64,000 nt of DNA from Promethearchaeota archaeon (GTDB taxonomy: Archaea; Asgardarchaeota; Lokiarchaeia; Sigyniarchaeales; SOKP01), in NCBI GenBank assembly GCA_019058245.1, contig JAHPZJ010000030.1:1-64000 (forward strand), in the 5' to 3' direction. Below, piece after piece: positions 19,160 through 29,445 of the stretch. Position numbers and translations under genes: made by a program. Position 1 is the first letter of the stretch, and each line of letters opens with the position of its first letter. A model generated the notes under the pieces. It saw only the letters and a program-made list of their open reading frames with translations, was not told the origin of the DNA and searched no databases.

Positions 19160-22081
19160 TTATGCCATTTTATCCTTTTTCCATTCTAAATAAGTCTTGG
19201 TCTCTTTCCCTCGCCATATAGCATTTTTACCAGTTTCTTCATTAAATTGTTTCATTAAACTTTCTTCATCTAATTCTTCTTCCTTTTGTTTAGTTTTAGT
19301 TGTTTTAACAGGTTTTTCTTTAGTGATTTTTTCTTTTTTTGATGCGGGTTTTATAGAATTGGAGATAGTTTTAATTTCTTTCCGAATGGCCTCCACATCA
19401 AGTGCTTTAGCTTTCAGTAATAATACATCTAGATTTACTGCTTTCCCATGATCTGTATGAGTAGGTTCTACTCCATCATCTCCAAAGGTAAATTGTATTA
19501 CATTTTTATCCGAATTTCTAACTGTACCATCATTTTCTATTACCATATCTTGCAATGCATTTACTAATCTTCGTTGCATATAACCAGATGTAGATGTTCT
19601 CACTGCTGTATCAACTAATCCTTCTCTTCCTCCCATTGCATGAAAGAAGAATTCTACTGGCTTTAATCCATTTCTATACGATGATGATACAAAACCTCTT
19701 GATTTGGGAGTAAGATCATTAATTTTAAAATGAGGTAAAGTTCTCAGAGTATATCCTCGATTAATTCTTTCACCCCTAATTGCCTGTTGCCCAACAACTG
19801 CAGACATTTGCCCTAAATTCAAAATATTACCTCGAGCACCAGATTTAGTCATAATAACTGAATGAGCTTCATCACCAATGAATTCGGCTGCTGTTTCTTC
19901 TGCTTCTTTCCTAGCTTCTGCTAATACTTGCCTAATTCTTAATTCTAATGTTTCTCTCATCGAACGTCCAGGAGCTCTTCTTAAAATGGTCGTATCATTA
20001 TCGTAAAATGCATCAATCAGTTTCTCAGATTCAGCAGTTGCATCCTTTAAAATTCTCTGGATTTCTTCATATGCGTGACCATGCACATATACCTCATCTA
20101 ATCCCATTGTCATTCCATTTTGCCTAATAACATACAAAAGCATCTTAGTTGCACTATCTAAAAATTGTCGACCTAACGCATTTCCATGATCTTTAATGAT
20201 ACGTTGTAAAATACTATTTGATTGCATCGCTCCGAAGGAGTTTTCGTCAATGGTTCCCGTTATCAATTGACCATTTCTTATTACGACATATGCATCATAA
20301 GGACAATCCGCTTCCTCGCATACTTCGCATTTCTTACAAAATTTTGATTTTACTTTAATATTAAGATCATCCGGAAATAATGTACTAAAAATTTGTTTTC
20401 CAGAGTATTTAGGTTCTGGGTCGGTGATTACTGGAACGAGTTGATTTAACTTAAAATTTGGATTATTCTTATATACATCACCAATATATAACAGTTTTAA
20501 AGCATCCTTTTTAGTATATAATGAATCCTTACTAGTAAATTGAAAAACACTTGAAATAAAGTCTTGGATACCACCTAGAATTGGACCACCAAATCGCGGA
20601 GATAAGATGTGTTCTTGAACTTTAAGAAGTAATTCTGCTTCTGTACGAGCTTCTTCACTTTGAGGTACATGTAAATTCATTTCATCTCCATCAAAATCAG
20701 CGTTATATGGTGGACATACAGTCAAATTTAATCGAAAAGTCCTTCCTTTCATAATTCTAACTTCATGTGCCATTATTGACATTCTATGAAGAGAAGGTTG
20801 ACGATTGAATAGCACTAAATCTCCATCATTTAAATGACGTTCAATTGTAAAGCCAGGTGCTAGCATATCAGCAATAATCTTTCTGTTTTTCACATATCGA
20901 AGATCTATTCTTCTCCGATCGTTACGAATTATATAATTAGCACCGGGATGTTTAAAAGGTCCATTTAGGACCATTTGTTTCATTTCTTCAATATTCCAAT
21001 CGTTTACATTTGTAGGAATCGTTAAAATCTTGGCAATTTCTATTGGTACACCTACATCATTGATACTTATATATGGATTTGGTGATATAACACTACGCGC
21101 AGAAAAATCAACTCTTTTTCCACTAAGATTACTCCTAAATCTACCCTCTTTACCTTTTAATCTCTGGGTTAATGTTCTAAGGGCCCTTCCAGAACGATGT
21201 CTGGCAGGAGGGATACCAGATACTTGATTATCAAAATAGGTTGTAATATGATATTGCAATAATTCCCAAAGATCTTCAACTATTAAATGTGGAGCTCCAG
21301 CATCAATATTTTCTCTTAATCTTTGGTTAATTCGAATAACATCGACCAATTTATGGGTTAAATCATCTTCAGAACGAATCCCACTATCTAAAGTAATTGA
21401 TGGTCTTGCACATACAGGAGGGATTGGTAAAACAGTAAACACAACCCATTCTAAACGTGCATTCTCAGGTGAAATTCCAAGTATCCTAAGATCAGCATCA
21501 CCTATTTTTTTTAAACGTTCTAAAATTTCAATAGGTGTTATTCTCCGTGACCCTTTTCCTTCTTCTTCTTCATAAAAAGTAGTTGGTTTCTCAATAATTA
21601 TTTTCTTCTTTTTTGCTCCACAATACGGACATATTTTTGCTTTTCTCGCTCTTTTAAATACTATTTTAGCCGCATCCTCATCACCTTCAAAAAAGATTTT
21701 CCTGTGTTGTGATTGTTCTTGTCTAAATTTTTCTTTTTCCTCTTCAGTAAGCATTAATTTGCTACATTCAGGGCATATACTTCTTAAAACTTTTAAAACC
21801 TTTTTTGCGTATCCAACGTGAATGACTGGCCTTGCAAGTTCAATATGTCCAAAATGTCCCATACAATTACTAACTAAATTCCCACATGTTTGACATCTCT
21901 GTCCAGGCTCGATGGTACCTAGTCTTTGGTCCATTAACCCACTTGGTATGGGAAGACCATCTTCATCATAGGTGTCTGCGGTGATTATACGAGCTGCTGA
22001 CATTTTACGGATCTCATTTGGACTTAATAAGCCAAATTTAATCTTTTCAATCATTTTCATTCTTGAAAATGTATAACTCAT
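19160..22081 (-). CDS. rpoA1: DNA-directed RNA polymerase subunit A'
   Basis: A 973-residue A' subunit carrying the active site. The metal-binding motif NADFDGDEMNLH has Asp462, 464 and 466. Zinc ligands occur at C63/C66 with C73/H76, C103/C106 and C151/C154; a further Cys cluster (CKKCEVCEEADC) occurs mid-protein. The C-terminus has an added Lys/Glu-rich linker before LEWKKDKM. The gene is the first of the cluster: rpoB and rpoH, which usually precede it in archaea, are not here, and the upstream gene is divergent. Confidence 0.98.
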   Translation of the reverse strand: MSYTFSRMKMIEKIKFGLLSPNEIRKMSAARIITADTYDEDGLPIPSGLMDQRLGTIEPGQRCQTCGNLVSNCMGHFGHIELARPVIHVGYAKKVLKVLRSICPECSKLMLTEEEKEKFRQEQSQHRKIFFEGDEDAAKIVFKRARKAKICPYCGAKKKKIIIEKPTTFYEEEEGKGSRRITPIEILERLKKIGDADLRILGISPENARLEWVVFTVLPIPPVCARPSITLDSGIRSEDDLTHKLVDVIRINQRLRENIDAGAPHLIVEDLWELLQYHITTYFDNQVSGIPPARHRSGRALRTLTQRLKGKEGRFRSNLSGKRVDFSARSVISPNPYISINDVGVPIEIAKILTIPTNVNDWNIEEMKQMVLNGPFKHPGANYIIRNDRRRIDLRYVKNRKIIADMLAPGFTIERHLNDGDLVLFNRQPSLHRMSIMAHEVRIMKGRTFRLNLTVCPPYNADFDGDEMNLHVPQSEEARTEAELLLKVQEHILSPRFGGPILGGIQDFISSVFQFTSKDSLYTKKDALKLLYIGDVYKNNPNFKLNQLVPVITDPEPKYSGKQIFSTLFPDDLNIKVKSKFCKKCEVCEEADCPYDAYVVIRNGQLITGTIDENSFGAMQSNSILQRIIKDHGNALGRQFLDSATKMLLYVIRQNGMTMGLDEVYVHGHAYEEIQRILKDATAESEKLIDAFYDNDTTILRRAPGRSMRETLELRIRQVLAEARKEAEETAAEFIGDEAHSVIMTKSGARGNILNLGQMSAVVGQQAIRGERINRGYTLRTLPHFKINDLTPKSRGFVSSSYRNGLKPVEFFFHAMGGREGLVDTAVRTSTSGYMQRRLVNALQDMVIENDGTVRNSDKNVIQFTFGDDGVEPTHTDHGKAVNLDVLLLKAKALDVEAIRKEIKTISNSIKPASKKEKITKEKPVKTTKTKQKEEELDEESLMKQFNEETGKNAIWRGKETKTYLEWKKDKMA

Positions 22082-22415
22082 AAACTAATAACCTCAATAA
22101 TTTGAATTTCTTTTATTATTTTTGGAGAAAAAGCACTAATCATGGGAGAAAACATCCTTTATAAAAGTTGAATAATGATATTTTTAAAAAATAAGAATAC
22201 AAGTGTTCCACTGTAATTAAGTAACGATAGCAAATATTAAAAATTTTATTGTTTTGGGCAATATTAAATTATTCCAATTATATTCATAAAATTAAATTAT
22301 AAGAAGATAATTACATCAAGCTTTGGAATAAACTTAATATTTGATTATTTTTATAGTCCAAATTATACAATCTTAAAAAAGAATTTAATTTATACACAAA
22401 TTTAATTACATAATA
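22082..22415. other. Divergent promoter region of the rpoA1 cluster
   Basis: About 330 bases of AT-rich DNA with no ORF. It must contain the start site for the seven-gene minus-strand cluster and for the plus-strand membrane gene at 22416. A TATA-like tract (tttaatttatacac, about 22383) lies 25-30 bases upstream of 22416. Confidence 0.4.
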
Positions 22416-23024
22416 ATGAAATTAATTGATATTTTAAGAAAAAGAATAATTATATTTATCATTCAAATACTTCTCCTAAATGTTTTAGTTTTTATAATTG
22501 GAAATGAATATACTATAGATTTTAATGAAGAAACCTCAAAAACCCAAGAATTAATAATACAATTCTTAGCAAACTTCACGATTTTTGATACTATACAGGG
22601 ATTTTACTTTATTTATATTAGTTGGCTCTTAATCTCATTAATTCCAATATTTCTGTTTAATAATTTCAAAAAAGCCTCTTCAATGAATCTATTGACATTT
22701 TTCTTTCCATGTTTTTTTTTTTATGTATTTCTAAAGAGATATGCAAAAATATTTTTTGACTCAAATTTTTATCGTCTTATTGGACAGACAATCATACTTG
22801 GGATTTTTATTATTGGATTTTCAATATGTCTTTCTTTACTATTGAAAAAACTCATAAAGAGTGATATTGAATCTCAAAGAGAAGATTTATTAATTTTAGC
22901 AAGGAATAATAAAAGTGAATGTCCACATTGTGGTACAATTTTTGATTCAATTCCCAATTTTTGCTATAATTGCAATGCAGATTTAACAATGCCAATTAAC
23001 AATGAGAATAAAATAAAAAAGTAG
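22416..23024 (+). CDS. Four-helix membrane protein with C-terminal zinc ribbon
   Basis: A 202-residue protein with about four membrane helices (first at residues 10-28, the rest between about 60 and 150) and a cytosolic tail with one zinc ribbon, CPHCGTIF...NFCYNCNADL. The layout matches other membrane/zinc-ribbon proteins in the window (4955-5626, 47343-48410). Probably leaderless. No catalytic motif. Function unknown. Confidence 0.65.
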   Translation: MKLIDILRKRIIIFIIQILLLNVLVFIIGNEYTIDFNEETSKTQELIIQFLANFTIFDTIQGFYFIYISWLLISLIPIFLFNNFKKASSMNLLTFFFPCFFFYVFLKRYAKIFFDSNFYRLIGQTIILGIFIIGFSICLSLLLKKLIKSDIESQREDLLILARNNKSECPHCGTIFDSIPNFCYNCNADLTMPINNENKIKK

Positions 23025-23296
23025 CATTGATACAAAAGCGTTATGGGCAATCTATTTTGAAATAATTTAAATATAAAAAAAAGTCAAATATATTCAAATT
23101 TTAAAATTAAAGGGATTTTAGATAAATTTTTTACTCTTTTCTTGACATTCTCAACACAGTAAATCTACATCAAATCTCATTTAATAAATATAAAAAAATC
23201 TAAAACTCTAAATCTAATGCTTAATAAGATATATTAACTTAATATTAAATCATTATAATCCCAGTTAATTAATGGATATTATAAAAGGTAAGTATT

Positions 23297-24763
23297 GTGG
23301 AAAAGAAATCATTAGATCTTTTATTTAAACCCCGAAATGTTGTTATATTTGAAGCAAAAGAAAGATATAAGTTTTTTATTGAGGGTTTTAAAATGCAAGG
23401 ATATGATCTAGAGAAATTATATTTAATATCACCAACAGAGAGAGAAATCTTTGGAATTGAGTGTTATAAAAAGATTGATGATATACCTGATGATACAATT
23501 GATTTATTGATTTTAGCTGTTAGAAGAGATATACTTTTAAGAACTTTAGAAGAGATTACAGATATCAAGAAAATTGAATTTATACACATTTTTACTGCAG
23601 GAACAGGAGAATTTGATGAAATTGGAGCAAAGATTGAAAATCAATTGAAAAATTTTTTCGATAATCACCCTAACATAAAAGCAATAGGTCCAAATTGTAT
23701 GGGTATTTATTGTCCTAGTGGGAAAACAGCATATCTTCCTAGATTCCCACTAGATAAGGGGAATATAGGTTTGATTTATCACTCTGGTGATTTACATTCA
23801 AGAGCTATAAACTATGGATATAGTAGATATCGCCTTACATTTTCAAAAGGAGCTAGTATAGGAAATTGTGTAAGTTTGCAAGTAACCGATTTTTTAGATT
23901 ATTTCGAGAAAGATGGTGAAATTGACTTAATTAGCATTTATTTTGAAGGTTTTTCAAAATATCAAAAATCAGCAGGAAATGAATTACTTAAGAGATTAAA
24001 AAAAATGAAAAAACCAATATTATTTTTGCGTGGTGGTATGACAAAGCGCGCTCAATCTGCTGTTCAAACACATACTGGTTCCTTAGGATCAGATGAAAAG
24101 ATCTGGGGTGCAATATTTAATCAAACACCTCTAATTGAAGTAGGAAGCTGCTTAGACGAAATGATTGATTATATGTTCATTTTTGATAGTTTTTTTAAAA
24201 AATATAGAGAATTACCTTTTGAAGAACAAATCAAGTATTATCCTAAAGGAAAAAATGTCTTAGTTATTATGTGGTCAGGTGGATTAGGAATTCTTGATAC
24301 TGATACTCTAATTAGGTTAAAACTTAATTTACCTTTATTTGAAGGAAAAATTAAAGAACGATTAATGAAAGTATTCCCAATTAAAATAGGATCTCTCAAT
24401 AATCCATTAGACTTACCATGGGTTTCACGATCAGAACATTATGTTAATTTATGCAAAGCGGCGATTTCAGAAGATATTAATCTGGTAATTATGCACACAA
24501 ATGCTTTTGGTTTTGAAGATAAGGAACGATTTAAAGAATATTATGCTAATTTAAAGGAGATAAGAAAACATGTTGAATCTTTGAATAAGATTTTGATATT
24601 GATTTTATCAGAAACACCAATGAAAATTCGCAACGATTATTTTGAACTTCTTATTGATGATGGTTTTATCGTGTATCCTTCAATTGATCGGGGTGCTAAA
24701 TCATTTTTAAAATTATATGAATTTGGTAAGAAAATAGCAAGATTGCATAATAAAAATAACTAG
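23297..24763 (+). CDS. ADP-forming acyl-CoA synthetase alpha-subunit-like protein
   Basis: A 488-residue protein with the order CoA-binding domain (about 8-130), succinyl-CoA ligase-like domain (about 140-290) and a second ligase-like domain (about 310-475). GPNCMGIYCP (131-140) is typical of the family, and His259 in VQTHTGSLGSDE corresponds to the phosphohistidine of the ADP-forming alpha subunit. These enzymes convert acyl-CoA, ADP and phosphate to acid, CoA and ATP, giving ATP during fermentation. The ATP-grasp beta subunit is not adjacent, so the partner is elsewhere or this copy has another role. Ends in TAG. Confidence 0.85.
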   Translation: MEKKSLDLLFKPRNVVIFEAKERYKFFIEGFKMQGYDLEKLYLISPTEREIFGIECYKKIDDIPDDTIDLLILAVRRDILLRTLEEITDIKKIEFIHIFTAGTGEFDEIGAKIENQLKNFFDNHPNIKAIGPNCMGIYCPSGKTAYLPRFPLDKGNIGLIYHSGDLHSRAINYGYSRYRLTFSKGASIGNCVSLQVTDFLDYFEKDGEIDLISIYFEGFSKYQKSAGNELLKRLKKMKKPILFLRGGMTKRAQSAVQTHTGSLGSDEKIWGAIFNQTPLIEVGSCLDEMIDYMFIFDSFFKKYRELPFEEQIKYYPKGKNVLVIMWSGGLGILDTDTLIRLKLNLPLFEGKIKERLMKVFPIKIGSLNNPLDLPWVSRSEHYVNLCKAAISEDINLVIMHTNAFGFEDKERFKEYYANLKEIRKHVESLNKILILILSETPMKIRNDYFELLIDDGFIVYPSIDRGAKSFLKLYEFGKKIARLHNKNN

Positions 24764-24840
24764 TATATAACATTTTTATTTCTATTGCAGAGTATGATAT
24801 TATACAAAACAATTTAGGTTTCTTTTAATTCATATACTCA

Positions 24841-25818
24841 ATGTTTGGGGAACTTATTGCAATTTCAGCAGTACTAACTTTTGTAGGATCTAATGTTCTT
24901 TTTCGTAAAACAGAAAAAGAAGTTAGTCCAACTTTAATCAATTTTTTTCGAACAGGGATTGGAACTTTAACTTTCCTTCTTATTATAATTCTCTTAAATC
25001 AATTCAATCTAATACTAATTATACCATGGGAATTGTGGTTATTATTAATTTTAAGTTTTGTTTTTGGTCAGGTTATAGCTGATACTGCTTATTTTACTGC
25101 TCAAAAGGAATTAGGGACCACAATAGCTCTTGCTATATCCATGATTTTTCCTCTTTTTACTTTTATTTTATCTATGATATTTCTTAAACAATCTTTTGAA
25201 ATGAATTTACTTTTATCTCTAATTTTAATTGGAATTGGAATCATAATAATCGGAAAATCTAAAAATACATCTGATAGATCAATAGTAGAAGAGGATTTAA
25301 CATCACGAAGATCAATAAAAACCGGATTTCAGAAGGTTTTTAATAAAGATTTTATGAAGGCATTAGCATTTTGTCTTACAGCTGCTCTAGGATGGGCTAT
25401 AGGAGCTGTTATAATTGATTATGCTACTAATAAAATAGATCAAATTATAATTGTTGATGAATTGAGTTCTATCGTAGGAAATGTAATCAGGTTTCCATTT
25501 GCATTATCTCTCTTAGGCTTAATGGTATTGAGAGAAAATAATTTAAAGAAAAAAGAGAATGATTCCTTAAAGCAAAAGATATCGCGTAACTCGTGGATCT
25601 ATTTATTAGTTGCTTCTATAATTGGTACTTCACTTGGGGCATATCTATATACCGAAGCTGTACATATTGCTGGGGCTAATGTTGTATCTTTAATTGCAAG
25701 TGCTGCTCCTTTATTTGCACTTCCGCTAACTTATTTTATAAATAAGGAAAAAATAACAAAATGGGGCTTTTTAGGAGTAATTTTAACTATTTTGGGCGTT
25801 CTTATTATTTTTTTCTAA
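24841..25818 (+). CDS. EamA/DMT-family transporter
   Basis: A 325-residue protein with ten membrane helices in two five-helix EamA repeats, joined by a longer polar loop (about residues 140-170 and 240-250). The end of repeat two, ANVVSLIASAAPLFALPLTY, is typical of the family. Such proteins export or import small metabolites; the substrate is not predictable. It follows the acyl-CoA synthetase gene by 77 bp on the same strand. Confidence 0.85.
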   Translation: MFGELIAISAVLTFVGSNVLFRKTEKEVSPTLINFFRTGIGTLTFLLIIILLNQFNLILIIPWELWLLLILSFVFGQVIADTAYFTAQKELGTTIALAISMIFPLFTFILSMIFLKQSFEMNLLLSLILIGIGIIIIGKSKNTSDRSIVEEDLTSRRSIKTGFQKVFNKDFMKALAFCLTAALGWAIGAVIIDYATNKIDQIIIVDELSSIVGNVIRFPFALSLLGLMVLRENNLKKKENDSLKQKISRNSWIYLLVASIIGTSLGAYLYTEAVHIAGANVVSLIASAAPLFALPLTYFINKEKITKWGFLGVILTILGVLIIFF

Positions 25819-26018
25819 ATAAAAAGTAAAAATTATTCATAATACTGTTCAAATAATTTTAATTCATCTGAAATCCCCAATTATACCAATTATTTTATTA
25901 TTTAGAATAGAAAGATCTCCATCTAATTCATGATAAATCTCTACCATTTTTTAAATCCCCAAATATAAATATATATGGTATTTAAAAAAATCTCCTATAA
26001 GCTAAGTGGTATATTTAT

Positions 26019-26600
26019 TTATAACAATCGATTGTAATCTAATTTGTTTTTCTCTAAAACACTAATAACTAGTTCCTTAAAGATTAATTCAATATTATAA
26101 TTATCCTTAGAAGAAGTTTTATAAAAATCAGTTTCCTTATGTCTTTCTTTAAATCTTTTAATAACTAAATCATCAACCCTAGTTTTTTCATCAGCAGTTT
26201 TAACAAGATCGTTTTTTGCACCTATTATCATACGTGGTGTATGGATTTGTTCATATTCCTCTAATTTTTCATACCACCAATCTAATCTCAGTAACGTTTG
26301 AAGATCTATTAAATTAAATACCATGAATATCCCATTAGCACCATTAATATAATAGGGAAATAATTTTTTAAATTGTTCTCGTCCACCAAAATCCCAGATA
26401 CTAATTCGAACAAACGAATTCTCATCATCTACGATAATTGGAAGGTCTTTGGTATAGAACTCAATTCCAAGAGTTTCTCTAGTATTCACATCAAATGTAT
26501 TGAAACATAATCTTCTTGCAATACACGTTTTTCCTACACGCTCTTGACCAAGTACACAAATCTTAAAGATATATACAGGTTTTTCCTCGGACTTTCGCAT
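26019..26600 (-). CDS. Ras/Rab-like small GTPase
   Basis: A 193-residue GTPase. The P-loop is GQERVGKT (18-25), switch I Thr is Thr43 (ETLGIEF), switch II is WDFGGREQ (69-76, a GG form where Ras and Rab have AGQE), G4 is AKND (128-131, first residue Ala rather than Asn), and G5 is TSSKD. There is no C-terminal prenylation cysteine. It belongs to the expanded Asgard Ras-like family thought to act in membrane or cytoskeletal regulation. It stands alone. Confidence 0.92.
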   Translation of the reverse strand: MRKSEEKPVYIFKICVLGQERVGKTCIARRLCFNTFDVNTRETLGIEFYTKDLPIIVDDENSFVRISIWDFGGREQFKKLFPYYINGANGIFMVFNLIDLQTLLRLDWWYEKLEEYEQIHTPRMIIGAKNDLVKTADEKTRVDDLVIKRFKERHKETDFYKTSSKDNYNIELIFKELVISVLEKNKLDYNRLL

Positions 26601-27019
26601 GATTTGGTAAGACTCCTAATTCTTGATATAATTTAAGTAATAGGTATTTTTAATTTTTTATAATTGAATTCTTATAATTAAAAAATACTTAACTTAATTA
26701 TTAAAAATAAAAGTTTGGATTTATAAGTTTTGAGTATATAAAAATAAATCTAAAACAAATAAACTATGAAATAAGAAGTATTTTTACCAGACTATACACC
26801 AATTATTACTACTGATCCAATTTAAATCTGTTTATAAGATTCAAATTCAAAAAGAGAAATCAATAAGATTAAAAAAAGAAACAGAAAAATATCTCAAAAT
26901 TTAAAATTTTATAAACTTCTTTTTTGATATATTAATTATATAGGTTCTGGACAGTTCTTTTACTTGAGAAAAAAGAAACCTGCTTTAAAAAGTTAATAAT
27001 CTAAAAGTTCTATGTTTAA
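26601..27019. other. Intergenic, no gene seen
   Basis: About 420 AT-rich bases between two minus-strand genes. It should hold the GTPase promoter. I see no ORF, tRNA or stable hairpin. Confidence 0.3.
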
Positions 27020-28105
27020 CTACAAGTTTTCCAAAGAGTTTGTTGTTTTCTTATCATACACTTTTAAATTCAATTTTCCTTTAGTAGGAATTTCTATATA
27101 AGTAGGTTGCATGTGCTGCCAAGATCCACTGTTTAATATTTCTACTTTCAGATTATTTATGTTTCCATATGATATTCCACTATGATGAGTGTGTCCATAT
27201 ATAACATGGTTAATTTTTGAAAGGTCATACTTATCATTCTCTAAAAACGCTTTTATTTCTTCAAAATAATAATCAGGATGACTCGCACGTTCCCATTTAG
27301 TCATTATACGCATGTTTGTTTTAATTAAGTTAAATTCTAAATTACTTAATCCTGAAAATAATCTGTCCATAGTTTCTTTAGGCATTTTTTTTAGAACAAC
27401 TAATTCTTTTTTCATCTGATCAAGTTTAATTGGTTTAATCTTTCTTTTCTCTTTAACTACCTCATTCCAAAAATAATCATAAGTTTCTTTTACCTCAAAT
27501 TTATTATTAGAGATTAAAGATTTCCATATGGGTCCTACAAAAAACCTATATAAATCACTATCAAATTGATAACCATGGGTTAGAAAACATTTATACTCCA
27601 TATCCAAATCTAGACCTTTAACTTTTATTTTATTGATTGGTTTATTTTCAATTTGTTCTCGCGAGTCGTATAGTGAAAGCATAGCACCCTCATCCCTATT
27701 TTTTAATAATAAATATTGACAATATAAGTCTTTATCAAATAATTCACTGAAACTACTATTCTTAAATTTGATTAAATACTTCAGTTCCCGACGCTTAAAT
27801 TTCTCGTCGTAATCTCCAGTAACAGGAATCTCATGATTCCCCAAAACAATAACGAGGTTTATTGATTTTTTAATATCTAGCAAAAGACTAAAAATTTTTT
27901 GCACTTTTTCTCTTTTTAAAAGTCTCTCAGGAACGTCCATACATAAATCGATAAAATCCCCTAATATTACAAGAGTTTGTAATTCATCTCCGAAATCTCC
28001 AGTGAGAACGTTTTGTAAAAATTGAATAAACAAATCTCTTTCACAATCCAAGGACCCTAAGTGAATATCTGAGACTACTAAAATCTTAGGTTTTGTTTCG
28101 ATCAT
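27020..28105 (-). CDS. Calcineurin-like metallophosphoesterase
   Basis: A 361-residue enzyme with the full set of metal-binding motifs: VVSDIHLGS (Asp13, His15), ILGDFIDL, LGNHEI, FLTHGYQ and YGHTHHSG. Between the fourth and last motifs is a long helical insertion (about 195-285). The overall layout resembles LpxH/UDP-2,3-diacylglucosamine hydrolase-type and archaeal phosphoesterases of unknown substrate. Cytosolic, no signal peptide. The nearest neighbour is the divergent histone gene. Confidence 0.88.
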   Translation of the reverse strand: MIETKPKILVVSDIHLGSLDCERDLFIQFLQNVLTGDFGDELQTLVILGDFIDLCMDVPERLLKREKVQKIFSLLLDIKKSINLVIVLGNHEIPVTGDYDEKFKRRELKYLIKFKNSSFSELFDKDLYCQYLLLKNRDEGAMLSLYDSREQIENKPINKIKVKGLDLDMEYKCFLTHGYQFDSDLYRFFVGPIWKSLISNNKFEVKETYDYFWNEVVKEKRKIKPIKLDQMKKELVVLKKMPKETMDRLFSGLSNLEFNLIKTNMRIMTKWERASHPDYYFEEIKAFLENDKYDLSKINHVIYGHTHHSGISYGNINNLKVEILNSGSWQHMQPTYIEIPTKGKLNLKVYDKKTTNSLENL

Positions 28106-28614
28106 TTTCTATCATCTATTTTTTACGTAAATTAATAATATATCATTATAATAGAATAAAATAAAATTATTAAAGAGAATAGATACTGTTTATATCGGCA
28201 AAAAATTTTTTTAAATCCTCAAGATAAATTATTATAAATTCAACTAAAGTGCGCTTTATGAGTATCATTTTATAAATAATCTTGATGATAAATACATTAA
28301 TCTTTTATCTCATATATTACATATTGGAAAGCGGATAAAGATGTTAATAATTATTATGGGTTTTGTAAGATTGTTCTAATATAATCTAGTCATTTGAAAT
28401 CAAAAATTGATCATTTTCTCTTAATTGAATTCACTAGTAAAAAATTTATCAATTATTTTAATCAATTTTTTTTGTCGACCATATTTGATTGATCATATAC
28501 ATCGGATTAGTAATGATCGACCAACACATTTAAATATAAGTAATACTAATTAAAATTTAAATACACTCTAAAAAAAGAATATAAAATAAGAAAAATTAAG
28601 TGGAGGAATAAAAA
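28106..28614. other. Long upstream region of the histone gene
   Basis: About 500 bases between the divergent phosphoesterase and histone genes. It has no ORF. Short repeated words lie just upstream of the histone TATA box: gtcgaccat (28473-28481) and gatcgacca (about 28515), with tgatca words nearby, which could be binding sites for a regulator. Confidence 0.35.
28529..28538 (+). promoter_or_regulatory. Histone gene TATA box
   Basis: TTTAAATATA preceded by cgaccaacaca, where a BRE purine/A element would sit. It is about 77 bases before the ATG, which implies a leader of roughly 50 bases carrying the ribosome binding site. Inferred by pattern only. Confidence 0.45.
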
Positions 28615-28821
28615 ATGGCTGCATTTGCATGGAGTCCTTTACGGGCTCTAATGAAGAAAGCCGGAGCAGAAATTGTAAGTCGAGCTGCAGTTGACAAATT
28701 AATGGATTATTTAGAAGAATATGCCAAGAGTTTAACTGGCTGTGCGCTTGATATTGCTAAACACTCCGGTAGAAAGAAAGTAACCGCTGCAGATATGAAA
28801 ATTGCTATCGGTTTAATATAA
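28615..28821 (+). CDS. Archaeal histone
   Basis: A single 68-residue histone fold, the usual archaeal length: alpha-1 WSPLRALMKKAG, long alpha-2 RAAVDKLMDYLEEYAKSL, alpha-3 AADMKIAIGLI, with loop 2 GRKKVTAADM, where RKKVTA binds DNA. It forms dimers and larger wraps that compact DNA. A good Shine-Dalgarno, GGAGG (28602-28606), lies eight bases before the ATG. There is no N- or C-terminal tail. Base composition is a little less AT-rich than its surroundings, as in highly expressed genes. Confidence 0.97.
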   Translation: MAAFAWSPLRALMKKAGAEIVSRAAVDKLMDYLEEYAKSLTGCALDIAKHSGRKKVTAADMKIAIGLI

Positions 28822-28852
28822 ACAGTTTTTAAGTTACTTTCTCTTATTAATA

Positions 28853-28872
28853 AATTTTTTTTTTATTTTTTT
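28853..28872 (+). terminator. Oligo-T terminator of the histone gene
   Basis: A run of T with one A interruption about 35-50 bases after the histone stop codon, matching the U-rich intrinsic terminators of archaea. Copy 1 of the tandem family ends convergently just beyond. Confidence 0.5.
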
Positions 28873-28890
28873 CTTCTAATTTATTATAAT

Positions 28891-29445
28891 TCATAATTCC
28901 CATGAAAGCTTGAGTTTAGTCCATTTGTCATTAATCCATGATTTATTTAAAAAGGAAAAATTAACTTTTTTGTTAATACATAATTCAATAAAGCGTTGTG
29001 CATATCCTGCTGCTATAAGGTACCAATTTTTCCAATCTCGAGGAAAATCTTTATAAGTAAATACTAATTCGTTATCAGAGACGAATTCTGGAAGTATTTC
29101 ACCAAAATTATGGACCATTTTATGAAAACGTGAATATTTTTCAGTAGCAAGTTTAATATCTCCCTCAATAACGGAAAATTTGTAGACTGTTGTGAACCAA
29201 CGGTTTGCCTCATCTCGTCCCCATTGGTGTAAAATTTTAGGATCATTTTTTCCTTCAAAAAGACAAATAGCATTATATATTTCCCTGTATTGTTCTAAAG
29301 GATACCAACTTGCTACGAGAATTCTTTTATTAAGAAGTTCTTTTGCTTTGTCTGAAAGAATCTCATTATATTTACCCCTTAAATTAGGATTTGCTTTAAT
29401 TGACTTCACTATTGTTACGAATATTGTTCCTTTTACTTCTTTCAA
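28891..29445 (-). CDS. Tandem 184-aa family, copy 1 (V4R/DUF2378-like?)
   Basis: First in coordinate order of eight paralogs, all exactly 184 residues. Shared features: VKG at 4-6, SIK at 15-17, SWYP (46-49) followed by YRE, Cys61, RFH (106-108), NFGEI (113-117), Cys156 in IELC, and FLNKSW (165-170) before a C-terminal SW. The layout G..., SWYP..Y, then a late Cys recalls the DUF2378/V4R/haem-NO-binding fold seen in myxobacteria, but this is from memory of patterns and unsure. No membrane helix. It starts with TTG. This copy is the last in transcription order and diverges most at its C-terminus (WTKLKLSWEL). Confidence 0.7.
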   Translation of the reverse strand: MKEVKGTIFVTIVKSIKANPNLRGKYNEILSDKAKELLNKRILVASWYPLEQYREIYNAICLFEGKNDPKILHQWGRDEANRWFTTVYKFSVIEGDIKLATEKYSRFHKMVHNFGEILPEFVSDNELVFTYKDFPRDWKNWYLIAAGYAQRFIELCINKKVNFSFLNKSWINDKWTKLKLSWEL

